A stretch of DNA of 64,000 nucleotides from Artocarpus heterophyllus (GCA_025403435.1 CM046343.1:28937742-29001741), one strand, 5' to 3'. Shown: positions 25,223 to 37,550, counted from the first letter of the stretch. Notes: a model not told the origin generated them from the letters alone. Made by a program: numbers and translations.

Positions 25223-28092
25223 ATGGCCGCCTTCGCTTCAACCTCTCTTCTCCCATGGATTCTGCTTCTGCAACTCATCTCCCTTCTTTCTCCACCAGCT
25301 CTCCCTCTCCCTCTCCTCCTCCCGCACGTCGGCACTCACAACGGCAGCTTCCACTGCGACGAAGCCCTAGGCTGCTTCATGATCCGCCTCTCTGACATGT
25401 TCTCCAACGCCGAAATCGTTCGCGCTCGCGACCCCTAGGTTCGCTCCATTTCATTCTCATTTTTCGTTTTTCCGTTTGGTTCCCGAGAAAAATGGACTTT
25501 GGATTCTGTTCGTTGTGTTTGAACGCGCGATTAATAGAGCAGTTCTGAATTCTGTATCCGATGCAATTCGAAAATTCTGCGTCAAAGTTTCATTTTTTTT
25601 TTAATCATGAGTTTCTAAACTTTGTACATGAATTCTAGTGTTCGTATGCTCATAATTTGGATTACAAACCAAATATGCCCTAATTTTGTGGGGGAAAAAA
25701 AATCCTCATTTTTTTTAACGATTGTAAAAGATACATGACATGTTTACAAGAGAAATTGACATAAAGCAATATTTTTAAAGTATTTTTGGAATAACAAAAT
25801 TTTATGGCTTGTGACGTAGTATTTGTTGTAATGATTTTAATTTGTGCTATTTGTAAAATATTTTGTTTTGTTTGCTATATTTTAATTTGACTAGTGAGAT
25901 TATGCAACATGTGTAACTCACCCTTGAAGGATTTGCAGGTTTTGGAGGGTCTGGAGGCGGTTCTTGATGTTGGGGGTGTCTATGATCCAAGTGGGGATCC
26001 GTATGATCATCACCAGAAGGGCTTTCAAGAGGTTTTCGGTGACGGTTTTACTACTAAGCTAAGTAGTTCAGGCCTCGTTTACAAGGTAATTACTAATAAC
26101 TCTGCTTGAATAATGGCCATAATTTAGCTTTTAGTGTTTTGTGTGTGTATGAATTTCATTTTTGCTTCCTCTTTGTTGTAGCATTTTGGGAAGGAGATAA
26201 TAGCTAAGGAACTTCAAGTTGATGAAGGGCACCCAGACGTGCATGGGTTGTTTTTGGCTGTTTACGAAAGCTTCATGGAGGTACTACTAGCTACTGCTTC
26301 TTCTTCTTCTTCTTCTTCTTCTTCTTCTTCTGGTGAACGGTGCTTTCCTCCTTTTTATCGTCACTATAGAAACTTGTTTATGTTATGTATTGAAATTGGC
26401 TATGTATTGTCAGATGTTTTTAGTTTGGTTGACAGAACCTTCTCCTCCTATACAATCTGTTACTGTGTTAGAAGTTCGGTATTACTGACGGATTTGTTAT
26501 TTGTTATCTATCCTTGTTATAAAAAAAAAAAAAAAAAAGAGCTTGTTTAGATGTTATACATTGCCTTTGCCTTTGTAGATGAATACTTTTGACTATATCA
26601 GGCAATCGATGCTATTGATAATGGCATAAACCAGTAGGATACAGATCAGCCTCCACGGTATGTCAATAACACTCATTTGTCCTCAAGAGTGGGGAGATTT
26701 AATTTGGACTGGACTGATCCTGATCAATCATCTGAGAAGGAGAATGAGGCCTTTCAACAAGCAATGGCTCTGGCAAATAGTGAGTTTTTAAATGAGGCTC
26801 TTTTTATTATTATTATTATTATTATTATTAAGAGAATGTTTTCGTTCCTTCGTTTGTTTGCCCCCCTTCCATCTATTATTTGTTAATTGATTGGTTTGGT
26901 AGAGTCAATTCTCATGTTAGTTATTAAGGTTTAAGTTTGCGCCATGATGAAAGTCAGGCAGGAAAAGTTTTGAAATGGTTGTGGTTGAATCATGCAGAAT
27001 GTTCGGTTTCATGCAAAATCATGGTTACCAGCTAGATCTGTAGTTATGGATTGCCTCTCAGCAAGATGGGATATTGATCCTAGTGGAGAAATTATGGTTT
27101 TGAATAGATTTTGCCCTGTAAGTGTGCAATTATTGCTTTTATATTTGCCGATGAGTTTACCTTCTATCCTGCACTTGAACTAGCCAGTACCTTGGTTTTC
27201 ATTATAATCTTTTATTTCTGTTAAATAGATTAATTTAGATTTCATATATACAGTTCCACTTTAGTACGTTGGTGAATTTGTGATGTCCGTCCTTTTGTAC
27301 TTTGTGGCCTTATCTTGTCTTATTGAGCAAGTTTTAAAAAACAACTTGTAGAAGGATGTGAGCTAGGAATTATCCCATCAATCCTCTATAAAATTTTATC
27401 ATGTAGATTTGCCTTGCTGACAAATCCAATTAGTATCACCTTGATCATATAAAATATACACTTAAGTTTATGTATCACTGGTATTAGGCCTTACTTGACC
27501 CATCTGTATACTGTTCTTCAGTGGAAGCTTCACTTATTTGAGCCCGAGGAGGAGTTGAAGATGGACCCTCCAATCAAATATGTCCTTTATCAGGCACTCG
27601 GATGCCTTTAAAATGTATGCATATGTATACATGTTTCCTATAACCTTTTGCTTCTCACGTCAAGAATTTACAGTTGCCACTAATGCCATGCATGAGAGTA
27701 TTTGAGATGGTTTTGGGCGTTAGGAAAACCTGTATGTTAGAGTTAAATGTTGACAGCACTTTTAGAGAGTGAAACAATTAAATTCTCTTGCGCTCAGATT
27801 TTTTTTCTCATGTTTCTGTGTGTTAAACTCCCTCTGAACACTAACTACTCAAAACACACAAAGGATGAGAGAAGCAAATCTTGGCGGGTGCAAGCAGTGG
27901 CAGTAGCTCCTGATAGATTTGAGAGTCGGGAAGGCTCTTGCTTCGCAATGGCGAGGTCTTAAAGATGAAGAACTCTCAAAGGAGTCGGGAATCCCTGGTT
28001 GTGTTTTCATCCACGTGAGTGGCTTCATCGGAGGAAATCAAACTTACGAGCGTGCTCTGGCCATGGCAAGGGCTAGTTTGAAGCTCCGATAA
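25223..28092 (+). pseudogene. MYG1: Broken MYG1/UPF0160-family gene
   Basis: MYG1 proteins are DHH-like nucleases of mitochondria and nucleus (family knowledge). All segments of one are present in order: [20 protein letters not shown] (exon 1), VLDVGGVYDPSGDPYDHHQK (about 25,940-26,084), KHFGKEIIAKELQVDEGHPD (26,182-26,280), AIDAIDNGINQ and PPRYVNNTHLSSRVGR (26,602-26,800), VRFHAKSWLPARSVV (about 26,998-27,120), WKLHLFEPEEELKMDPPIKY (27,522-27,593), and DERSKSWRVQAVAVAPDRFE to the stop (27,863-28,092). Lesions: TAG at 25436-25438 where the family has Lys before the first donor; TAG at 26635-26637 where Tyr is expected; an extra G near 27,928 shifting the end of the frame; no GT donor where exons 4 and 6 should end. 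The leader frame is also unclear. Five independent lesions argue against a single sequencing error. Confidence 0.85.
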
Positions 28093-28638
28093 GGCGATTG
28101 ACTTGCATTGTTCATTTGTTCTTTTATTCACCGTTATATCGCTTACATTCTTTACCCGACAGTTCAGTAATCGTTGCAAATTGCCAACTTTGTACTCATA
28201 TTGTTTTGAGTATGTCAAAGGCAAACACATTCCCTATCCGTCCGGCAATTTTTAATAAGCCATGAAATGCTGAAATATTTCCGTCCCATTTAATCCTCGT
28301 AATCATATGCTTTGCGTATGTACTATGATAAACAGTTGAAACATGCGACAAACAAATACGTCTCTACAGCCATTAAGCACCCAAATGAGGCTCAACAACT
28401 AATGTATCAAAGCATAATAATAATAATAATAATATCTAACAAATTAATTTATTCGAATTTAGCTAATGGTTGATTAATGTTTGGATTACTTTTGTTTTAT
28501 GCACTCCTGGTGAGTTTCACTTTCACACCACATAAAACAAGATTCAGATCAAGATCGCTCCACTTTTCACTCTTTCCATTCTCTCTCTCTAGATTTAAAA
28601 TTCTCTCGATACTCTCACTGCCTTCGCCCTACTCTGCC
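28093..28638. other. Spacer and 5' leader of the aldolase gene
   Basis: A short (TAA)n tract lies near 28,418-28,434. Pyrimidine-rich sequence (about 28,555-28,625) precedes the aldolase ATG and is probably its 5' leader. Nothing else is recognised. Confidence 0.5.
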
Positions 28639-29730
28639 ATGGCCGCCACTTTCACCTGCCCCACCACTCTCCCCACCATCGCCGCCGCAACTCGCTCGAA
28701 ATCGGCCGTAGCTCTTCCCATTCCCATTCCCAAATTATTTCCACTTAAAACCCTAAACCCCACCAGATTTGCCCTCACCACCACACCCAAATTCTCACTC
28801 AAATCCTCGGCCACCGCCTCCGATCATTCCCTCACCGGCGACGCCACCACCTCTGGCTTGCCCTCCTCCTCCGCCGCTTCTCCCCAAACCCTAAAATCCC
28901 GCCTCCGCAGCGGCGAAACCCTCTATGGCATCTTCCTCCTCAGCTTCTCCCCCACTCTCGCCGAGATCGCCGGCCTCGCCGGCTACGATTTCGCTGTCAT
29001 CGACATGGAGCACGGCCCCGGCGGGATCTCCGAGGCGCTCAACTGCCTTCGCGCCCTCGCCGCCACCAGAACTCCGGCGATCATCCGGTTACCGGAAACC
29101 TCTCCAGCTTGGGCCAAGAAAGCCCTGGATCTCAGCCCACAGGGAATCATGTTTCCGATGATCGATTCCCCCAAGGACGCCAAGAAGGCCGTCTCCTACT
29201 GCCGGTTCCCGCCGGCGGGAATCCGCGGCACCGCACACACCGTCGTTAGAGCCTCCGATTACGGCATCGATGAAGGATATCTGAACCGCTACGAGGAAGA
29301 TCTGCTGATAATGTGTCAGGTCGAATCCGCGGAAGGAGCGAAGAGAGCGGAGGACATCGCCGCCGTTGACGGCGTCGACTGCATTCAGATGGGACCGTTG
29401 GATCTGAGCGCGAGCATGGGGTACCTGTGGGACCCAGGGCACAAGAAGGTAAGTGAGACGTTGAGGACGGCGGAGAAGGGCGTTCTTTCGACCACCGGCG
29501 GTGACGGAGGCGCGTTCTTGGCCGGTTTCGCGATGCCGCACGACCGGCCTGAGGACATGAAAGCGCGTGGGTATCACATGGTGGCCGGCGCCGTCGATGT
29601 CGGGCTGTTTACGAGCGCCGCCGTGGAGGACGTGAGAAAGTTCAAGGTCAGCTTGATGGACGGTGCTGATGATGATTATGATGAGAAGGAGCATGATAAC
29701 GATGAGCATGAGAAGTACTGGAGCGAATAA
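28639..29730 (+). CDS. HpcH/HpaI-type aldolase, plastid-type leader
   Basis: This intronless gene encodes 363 residues. The fold is that of class II (metal-dependent) HpcH/HpaI aldolases, which split or join 2-oxo acids and aldehydes; plant members are often labelled PEP carboxylase family (AT4G10750-like), and their natural substrate is not settled. Visible marks: the start KSRLRSGETLYGIF; DMEHGPGG holding the catalytic-base His; PAIIRLPE; GIMFPMIDSPKDAKKAV; GIRGTAHTVVRASDYG; the metal ligands Glu in QVESAEGAKRAED and Asp in GPLDLSASMG; and GGAFLAGFA. Residues 1 to about 90 are rich in Ser, Thr, Ala and Pro, as in a plastid transit peptide. ATG 28639 is preferred to the in-frame ATG at 28477 because it starts this leader. 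The reading frame is much more GC-rich than its surroundings. The last 23 residues are very acidic. Confidence 0.92.
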   Translation: MAATFTCPTTLPTIAAATRSKSAVALPIPIPKLFPLKTLNPTRFALTTTPKFSLKSSATASDHSLTGDATTSGLPSSSAASPQTLKSRLRSGETLYGIFLLSFSPTLAEIAGLAGYDFAVIDMEHGPGGISEALNCLRALAATRTPAIIRLPETSPAWAKKALDLSPQGIMFPMIDSPKDAKKAVSYCRFPPAGIRGTAHTVVRASDYGIDEGYLNRYEEDLLIMCQVESAEGAKRAEDIAAVDGVDCIQMGPLDLSASMGYLWDPGHKKVSETLRTAEKGVLSTTGGDGGAFLAGFAMPHDRPEDMKARGYHMVAGAVDVGLFTSAAVEDVRKFKVSLMDGADDDYDEKEHDNDEHEKYWSE

Positions 29731-30204
29731 AGCGACTACTTTCTTTTTACTTTTTGAGATTTCGTTAATTTTTTGCTCTTTTGTTCTGTTTTGTTTTGTT
29801 TTTGGGCTTTTTGTAAAAGTGGTGGGCGGGCAGTTCCCTTGGTTTTGGGTTTGATGTTTGAGAAGATCATCGTGAACAAGAAAAGGGGAAAAGAAAGGTC
29901 AATCTGGGGCCGGTAGTAGAAATCTAGGAGAGGGTGGAAATTTGCCCAACATAAGAAAAAGAAAGTGTAGTGGGTTTTAACGAATCATGATTTGCTTAGC
30001 TTACATATGCATCCTAACACTCAACCAAGCATAAACTCATTTTTTAGTGTTAGTTTTCATGTTGTAGCTAGTTATGGTTAGTGGGAGGAAAAAATAATAA
30101 ATGCTACATATGTGTATATATATATATATAAATATATAAAGAATAATGGTAGGGATTTTGATTTTAATTCAAACTTTTGTAAGAATGCCTAAATTATTAT
30201 TAAA

Positions 30205-30470
30205 TTTATGATAAATTAGGTTGGGTGGTTTTTTAATGGTCTCTTTAAAATAAATGAATTTAACTTTTTTAAATTAGGTAAATGACTGTTTATTGTTGAT
30301 AAAGTGAGTTTATTTGATAAATTTTTTGAGTTTATCAATATTAAACTTGATAAAGTGGAGTTTATTATTAATGAAGTTGGCGAATTTATCTAGAGGTATT
30401 GATAAATGGTCATTTATTTAATTTAGAAAAGTTGTAATGATTTAGTTGAGAGGTACTTTGAAAAAGGCCA
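30205..30470. repeat. Foldback (long inverted repeat) element
   Basis: The left arm reads TTAATGGTCTCTTTAAAATA then TTAAATTAGGTAAATGACTG. The reverse complement of the right arm reads AAATGGCCTTTTTCAAAGTA then CTAAATTAAATAAATGACCA. The arms are diverged but collinear over about 90 bases, enough to fold as a hairpin. No ORF is present. Confidence 0.55.
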
Positions 30471-30660
30471 TTTACTTTTATATTCCTTAATTTATTAATA
30501 AATGTAATTGATTGACGTGATAATTTTTTAAATAATTATGAATAAATATATGACAACTTATAAGTTGTTATAAAAGTTTAAATTAGAATTTGTTCGTCAA
30601 CCTTAAGATGGTAAATGTTGGAAGAAAATAGATAATTAATATAATCAAAAGAGTAATAAA

Positions 30661-30782
30661 GGTTAAAAACTAAGATGAAAAATAAAGAAGAAAAAAATAT
30701 AAGATACTAGATTTATAATGAGGTTAAAAATTAAGATGGAAAATAAAGAAGAAAAAAATATAAGGTACCGGATTTATAATGG
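30661..30782. repeat. 61 bp tandem duplication
   Basis: Two direct copies with period 61 start GGTTAAAAACTAAGATG (30,661) and GGTTAAAAATTAAGATG (30,722). Both continue through AAATAAAGAAGAAAAAAATA to GATTTATAATG, with only a few differences. Confidence 0.85.
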
Positions 30783-30978
30783 TTTGGTTTGGCTTAACAT
30801 GGCTTGTATCTACTTGTTTTTCATTACTATAAAATCTAAAAAGTTACGAACCCAAGAACTCTCACCCGAGCACTCCAAACAATTCACAAACAATTTTAAC
30901 AAAGTGACTGCTACGCCTCTAATTCCAAGGTCCCTTCTTAGTCTTGTTCCCTCCTATTTATAGAGCTTTTAACTTATA

Positions 30979-31156
30979 GGGTGTTTGGAAAGGTGGTGGG
31001 AACCAGTGGTAGGAACCACTTTTTACTGTAGCATGTGAGAGTTTTACACTGTAGCATATTTTTTTTATTGTTACTGTAGCATGTGAGAGCTTTACACTGT
31101 TTATAACTGAGATTGTGGTAGGAACTGAGTGGTTCTCACAACTGCTAAACAGCCCC
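30979..31156. mobile_element. MITE family copy (best-preserved example)
   Basis: It starts GGGTGTTTGGAAAGGTGGTG and ends CTGCTAAACAGCCCC. It contains two copies of the core TACTGTAGCATGTGAGAG separated by an AT-rich stretch, then ACACTGTTTATAACTGAGAT. It is about 178 bp, lacks coding capacity and serves here as the family reference. The superfamily is uncertain because no clean target-site duplication was found. Confidence 0.75.
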
Positions 31157-32752
31157 TTACATTACTGTCATCTTGAAGACAACTGTTCCTCCATGTTCCC
31201 CCTCTCCATTCCATGTCGCATTCTACATCTTTGAAGCAAAGGATTCTACTCACCATGCGAAATAGCCTTTCGCCTTGCATTTCTTCAAGAATACAAATCT
31301 CTCTTTATCCTGACGCTTAAGTTGATGGCTATCCCAAAGAGTTCGAGCATGGGATGGAGGGTTTGAGATAGGACCTTCAAAGCCTCATCGTGTAAAGCCA
31401 TCTCGAATGGGATCGCGACCTTCCTATGATGTGAGGCTGCATGCAACCACGAGCTCTCATGGTAAGAGGTCGCGCATGACCATGACCTCCCATGGTTTTA
31501 GCTCTCGTGAGACCCCTTCCAACCTAGATGGTGTGAGCTCACCCCCAGTGACAAGCTTCATGCTTTGAGCCTGTTCATGACCTTTAATCTTGTGCTTTCT
31601 TATATGAAGTTATCTTATGTCCTCGTGAGTGTCTCGTTAGGCATCCTTCAAGCTTTGAGCTCCAAGGTAGAGCTAAGAACTTGTTAGGAGTCCGTGAGCT
31701 AATAGTTATATGCTTTTGTGGGTCATTTAACGCTCCATAGCTAATTTAAATTTAGCTTACTCCAAAGACCTTATAGTATTTGAGAAGTGTAGTTAAAATC
31801 AATAGTTAGAACTAATTTTGGTTTAAAATACTCTAACATATGAGAGCTTTATATTATAATAACTTGTTGCTATTTTACTGCGTAGCATGTCAGGATTAAT
31901 TAATTCTAATCAACAGTCAAACACTTTTTTAGCTTCATTGTGATCGACGTGAAATGCTGTCGTCAGCCATCATCATTGTTTATATAAGAAGATTGATGTT
32001 GCCAGTATATATACATACATACATACATACATATATCTATATATAACAAGAAACGCGGGAAAGGAAATGCGAGCAATGCTAATACTAAACACGTAGAGCT
32101 GTGCCCTATAGACTTCTCAGTTGTCCATCCAAAAGCTGTTCTCGTGAAAAACAGAAAGATAATGTGGGTCTTGTTAAATAAGTTGTCAAGACTCAAAATT
32201 TGTAGAATTTTGTTTACATGTGTACGAAAACAGGCTCACTTTATAGATCAATATTGTAAATCAATACTTTTCAAAGCTTACCCTCTTATTGTTTGGCAAA
32301 TCCAAATGTGTCTAGACCAATCTTCTAAAATGAGCAACAAAAACAATAGAATAGTTAAACAACGAAAAAAATAAAATGGAAAACTCATTAAAAAGGAAGG
32401 AAAAAAAAAGTCATCTTCATAAATCATAAATAATTAGAAATTCATTATTAGAACTAAATCCACCTAAAAATAATAATAATTGTAAAGAAGAAAATTGGAA
32501 GCCCCGGGAAAATGTCATTAATAAACCAGAACACAAAAGGGGGTCGTTTATTCCTTCCTCTCTTTCTGGCTTTTGGAATTTCGGTGGGTTTTCAAATTCC
32601 ACCAACCGACGACGCGTTTTCAACGAAAACGCTGTCGTTTTCCCCCTCTCTCCTCCAGCTTTTTCAAGCTCTCTCCTTTCTCTCTCTTCTGCGTTCTCTC
32701 TCTCTCTCTTCTCCGAGCAGATCGAGAGGGAAGAAGAAGAAGGAAAACAAAA

Positions 32753-35700
32753 ATGGAGATTTACTACGTTCTTCTGTTCGGAGCCTTGGCACTAGTGGTG
32801 GCAGCTTTGGAGCTAAGCAAAAGCGGCAAGGATCGCATCACTACATCCCCTTCCTTCAATGCTTTCAAGAACAATTACCTCCTCGTTTACTCCATTATGA
32901 TGGGTGAGCTTCTTCTTTCGTCTCGCATTTCATTCTTAGGGTTTGGATTTTCTTTCTTCCTTTTCTTCCTCCTGGATTTTGCGTAATTCAAAGTCGAATT
33001 TTGTGAAATTTTTGTTGTTTTTTATTGTGTGGTTGGATCTAGTCTAGCTTTCGAAAATATCGCGGCTTTACCCTTTTCCCCCTTCCAGTAGCGTTTGGAT
33101 GCCGAGAAAATGAAAGAATCGAAGTACCGGAAGAAAAGAACATTCAAGATTCATTCTTTAATATTTGTTTGCCGGTGTGATTGGTATTAATGATCATAAA
33201 GTTTAATCCAACTAAAGCTGATATTTTGTTTCTGGGCTCGCTGATAATTTGGAATTCACGGGAAACTTTCGTTTGTTTCAGATGTCATCTTGATCGGGTT
33301 TTTTTGTAGCATGACCACCTCTTTAATCATACGAATTACTTTATTTAGACGGGGCTTCAGTACTATTTGTGTAATTAATGCATCATAAATGTTTGGGGTT
33401 TTGTATTATGGGGTTTTGGCTTTTTTGGTTGAAATGAAACTTAAATGCAGTACATTTATATATTATCAAGGGTGTATTTACGATCAAAGAATTGCTTAGG
33501 ATAGGCCGTAATTGTGAATTGTGCTTTTTGCATTTCGTCTCTTCTGAATCTGATTAAATTGATTGCGGCAATAGCCGGGGATTGGTTGCAGGGTCCATAT
33601 GTTTACTATCTCTACAGTCAATATGGGTTTGGGAAGGGGGAAATTGGACAGCTCTTTATTGCTGGGTTTGGATCTTCTATGGTTTTTGGGACAGTTGTTG
33701 GGTCTCTAGCTGACAAAAAGTAAGCGCACTTCTCGGTTTCTTGTAATTCCTTTTCACTGGTCAATTACTGGTGTTTTGATGAATGATGTGCCAATGTTCA
33801 GGGGTCGGAAGAGGGCGTGTGTTACTTACTGTATCACTTATATTTTAAGCTGCATTACCAAACATTCTTCAGAATATAAAGTTTTGATGTTGGGACGTGT
33901 ATTGGGAGGCATTGCCACGTCTTTACTCTGTTCAGCTTTTGAGTCCTGGCTTGTTGCAGAACACAATAAGGTAGGTGCATTATCACTCTGCTAACAAGAT
34001 ACAATGGTGAGAATCATATTCACCAAAGATCACAATGGGTGGTAAATGGTTTGAGATCATAATCAGTTTCTCTCTCGAACATTACTATATATTTTGCAGA
34101 GTTTACTAGCATGGACTATTTCACAATAGGCACCTTGCAGATGCCACGACCGTTAACTATTATTGCTTTTTAACTTTTAACCATGCTTTCGAAAAGTAAC
34201 TTTGTTAAGTTCAATTGCCTTTTCACCGTGTTAGGTAAAGGGTTTTGTTAGATTTTCAATGTGGAGCAGGCTTTAGCTTTCATTCTCTTGAATGTTGTAT
34301 ACTTTGTAACCTTTTGTTCACCCTGGTTATTGCAGAGGGGCTTTGACCAGAAATGGCTTTCAATAACGTTCTCCAAGGCAATATTTGTTGGCAATGGTCT
34401 AGTTGCCATTGTATCTGGGTTGGTTGGGAACCTTCTAGTAGATACTTTGGAATTTGGCCCTGTTGCTCCATTTGATGCTGCTGGGTGCTTTCTTGCAATA
34501 GGAATGGCTGTTATATTGGCATCATGGAGCGAAAATTATGGAGACCCATCAGAAAACAAAAGCCTACTTGCTCAGTTCAAAGGTGCCACTGTGGCCATTG
34601 CTTCTGGTACTTCCCTAACCTCACTCTTCTTTTCCTCCGTAGAGTTTGCTTCATGCAATATGTATCTGTCTTTTTAATCTTGATATTAAAACAAGTAGTT
34701 GAATCTTGTCCTTCCATGTGGGAGCAGATGAGAAAATTGCACTGCTGGGTGCCATACAATCCTTATTTGAAGGTTCAATGTATATTGTTGTTTTCCTTTG
34801 GACTCCTGCTCTGAGCCCAAATGATGAGGATATTCCACATGGTTTCATTTTTGCAACATTCATGTTGGCATCAATGCTTGGAACCTCTATTGCATCTCGA
34901 TTGATGGCTCGCTCATCCCTCAAAGTTGAAAGCTACATGGAAATTGTATTTGTGATCTCTGCAGCATCCCTCCTGCTTCCTATTGCAATAAACGTAAGTG
35001 AGGGATTTTTGTTCATCAATCTCCTTTTTCATAAATTTGCATTTTCTTTTGGATTGTGATTATTGTGAGTATACTAATAGCTTCATGAATATGTCTACCT
35101 ATATTTCAGTTCTTAGTACTACCATCCAGCGTGAAAGGGGGACACCTCTCACTTACAGGGTGGATTCAGCTTGTTGGCTTCTGCACGTTTGAGGCCTGTG
35201 TGGGAGTTTTTTGGCCTTCTATCATGAAAATGAGGTCCCAACACATTCCTGAGGAAGCAAGAAGCACCATAATGAACTTCTTTCGCATTCCTCTCAACAT
35301 CTTTGTATGCATTGTGCTGTACAATGTGAGTTCTTTAGTTTCTTTCTTATATGCATGGATGATATTGGTCTACTGGACTCAGTCTGATAGCAGTAAATTT
35401 GAAAAACTGCTCTGTATTTGATATTTTATTTCTCTCTCATGCACCCTTGAAAAAATGGCTTCTTCCATTTCCCTTTCGAAGGTTGATGCTGTTCCCATCA
35501 CTATAATGCTTGGCATGTGCTCGATTTTCCTCTCTATAGCTGCTGTGTTGCAAAGGCGGCTTATGACAATTGGCGAGAGTCACAGATTAAGTAAGCTCAC
35601 AAATAGACCTCTTTAGTCTTAACAAAGAATTATGAGCACACTTTTTATGCTTGTCTATTTACCTGCATAACCACGTCCTGATATATAACCGATAGTATAT

Positions 35701-35816
35701 TCTTTTCTGGGCTTTTTCTTGTGATCATTGATTTTGTGTACGTATGCTGCACTGCAGAAACAGAAGACTGGACGCCACTAGACAAGTACAAAGAAGAAGA
35801 GCCATTAAATCCCTAA
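32753..35816 (+). CDS. MFS transporter, molybdate-anion transporter (MFSD5/MOT2)-like
   Basis: Exons 32753-32903, 33575-33719, 33802-33970, 34336-34606, 34728-34993, 35110-35325, 35482-35590 and 35758-35816 give 461 residues. The family (MFSD5 in animals, MoT2 in Chlamydomonas) has been linked to molybdate uptake; the substrate of most plant members is unproven. The protein starts with a hydrophobic segment MEIYYVLLFGALALVVAALE, then KNNYLLVYSIMMAGDWLQGP and YVYYLYSQYGFGKGEIGQLF. The MFS signature loop GSLADKKGRKRACVTYC lies between segments 2 and 3. LGRVLGGIATSLLCSAFESW and RSTIMNFFRIPLNIFVC are further family-like blocks. About 12 membrane segments can be traced. The short soluble tail ends DKYKEEEPLNP. 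All junctions are GT-AG and in frame. Confidence 0.9.
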
Positions 35817-36417
35817 TTGACGCAAGAAGGATCTTTGGAATTTTTTGAAGGATAGGTTTGGCTGCTGCATTTAATCCCTAAGTACGGATTGCTCACTGCA
35901 TTTTTTGGCTGTTTGGCTTTTGTGGGTTGGTGCAAACTTAATCGGAGCACAAAAGGACTTTTTGGGGCAATCAGTTGGTGGCCAAAAGATTAACAAATTA
36001 TAGCAAGAATTACTGTAATTAGATGGTGTCTTCTGCAATCACTGTAGGCTACAGCTGGTGTCGGGTAAATCCTCCCATATTTTGACATTAGCAAATTTGT
36101 TTAAGCCATTATACAAACGGTGGTTTTTTGCTCTTTTGTCATTCATTATCTAATTCTTTTCTTGATTCCACAGTTTTCCAAATTTATTACCCTTCGAATA
36201 TACAGATTCTATTATTGTATTAGATGAGTCAGGCTCACTTCTGCTAAAATCTCAAGAGCATCATCATTCATTTGAAGAAACTGAGCAATTAATCTTTCAG
36301 GTCATGTATATTGTTATGATTTTCTATTATGTGGAATGTGGGATTACTTGATTCTTTTTTACGTTTTAGAAGATACATGAGGCTACCAAACTGCATATAT
36401 GTATTGTAGCTATATAT

Positions 36418-36538
36418 TCAATGGCCAAAGTACAAGATTTGAAATGTCAGTTTCTACTCCCATTATTATTATTTGTATATCAATGGACAAAGCACAAGAT
36501 TTGAATTGTCAGTTTCTACTTCCATTATTATTGTTAGA
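36418..36538. repeat. 62 bp tandem duplication
   Basis: Two direct copies start TCAATGGCCAAAGTACAAG (36,418) and TCAATGGACAAAGCACAAG (36,480). Both run through TGTCAGTTTCTACT to CCATTATTATT. Confidence 0.85.
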
Positions 36539-37245
36539 TGTTGGACGGACAAAGCATAACTTTTTCATTTTGAACTACCAAAAAAAGTAACATTTTCATT
36601 TTGTTTGTCACCTACCTTATTGTGATCTTATTGTGATCTTGAGTTTGAATCCTTTCACCCGACTTTGAAAAAAAGAAAAAAATTTTTGGATTATATTTGT
36701 ATTTTGTTTGAAAGCCAAATGTCCTAAAAGGGACCTAAATTGTCAGTTTAATTTTTAGTGTTACAAATGGTGTTTAACTAATTATATTATGATATATTAT
36801 TTAATAAAAAATAGGTAAAAGTTAAACACTATACTAAGATCGAAAGGAAAAATATACTAAAATCAAAATTTTTGTGAAAATGGTCAAATATGGAAGGAGT
36901 TCCGTGATTTTACGTCTCTCTAAATATGGACAGAGACCACATAAATGTAATTATATTAAATTTAAAAATTGGACAGATCTTTTGTTCCTAAATTTACTCC
37001 TTATACACTTCCATCAATCCAAAATGACGCCTGAGATATCCCATAAAATTATTGCTTCTCGGCCATTTTACCCACCATTGTATTTTTATTTATTTTGATA
37101 TTCCATTTCTCCATTTTTTGTAGTTGAAACATCGGGCATGAACCTTGTTTTTGTATGTGAAGCATTAATTAAGAAAGGGTTATTTATTTTTTTATAACCT
37201 GTATTTGGGATAATTCAAATAATATATCTTTGGTTTTGCATTTTA

Positions 37246-37550
37246 TCGAATTTACACATTTAGATTAGATTTAATACACAAATTTATACTTTACTTTAAT
37301 CAATAGTTGATTTTAACTTCTAAAATGTCTAAATTATCTTTAAGTAAAATAGAGAAAATTTAAAACATTCAAAAAATATAAAGGAACAAAAACAAAAACA
37401 CACAAAACACCTATTTTTAAGGTATTTGTATATATTTTTGAATATTCAACTTAAAGGTATTTTGGGTAATTTTTAGGTCAAAATTAAATATTGATTGAGA
37501 GAGGATATAAGTTTGTGTATTAAATTAAATATGAAGATATAAATTTGATG
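37246..37550. repeat. Foldback element with ~100 bp arms
   Basis: The left arm (37,246-37,345) contains AGATTTAATACACAAATTTA and TTAATCAATAGTTGATTTTA. The reverse complement of the right arm (about 37,450-37,550) contains TAATTTAATACACAAACTTA and TCAATCAATATTTAATTTTG. Both inner ends read TACCTTTAAG or TATCTTTAAG. The spacer is about 100 bp of A-rich sequence. It is non-coding and can fold into one long hairpin. Confidence 0.75.

Larger units (their letters stand above)
29731..32752. other. Gene-free spacer with repeats
   Basis: No gene is supported. The spacer holds a foldback element (about 30,205-30,470), a 61 bp tandem duplication (30,661-30,782), a possible LTR fragment (about 30,617-31,790: TGTTGGAAG start, CTATTTATAGAG TATA-like box), a MITE (30,979-31,156), a diverged MITE-related repeat (about 31,795-31,925) and (ATAC)n near 32,011-32,030. 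The last 150 bp are pyrimidine-rich and probably form the leader of the MFS gene. Confidence 0.6.

Noticed and set aside
29089..29709. 206-codon minus-strand frame opposite the aldolase gene
   Set aside because: An antisense shadow of a GC-rich exon; the plus frame has the full aldolase motif set.
30617..31790. Complete LTR around the 30.6-31.8 kb TATA-like box
   Set aside because: A TGTTGGAAG start and CTATTTATAGAG box are suggestive, but no right end with CA and no matching 5 bp duplication was found, so it is mentioned only as possible in the spacer entry.
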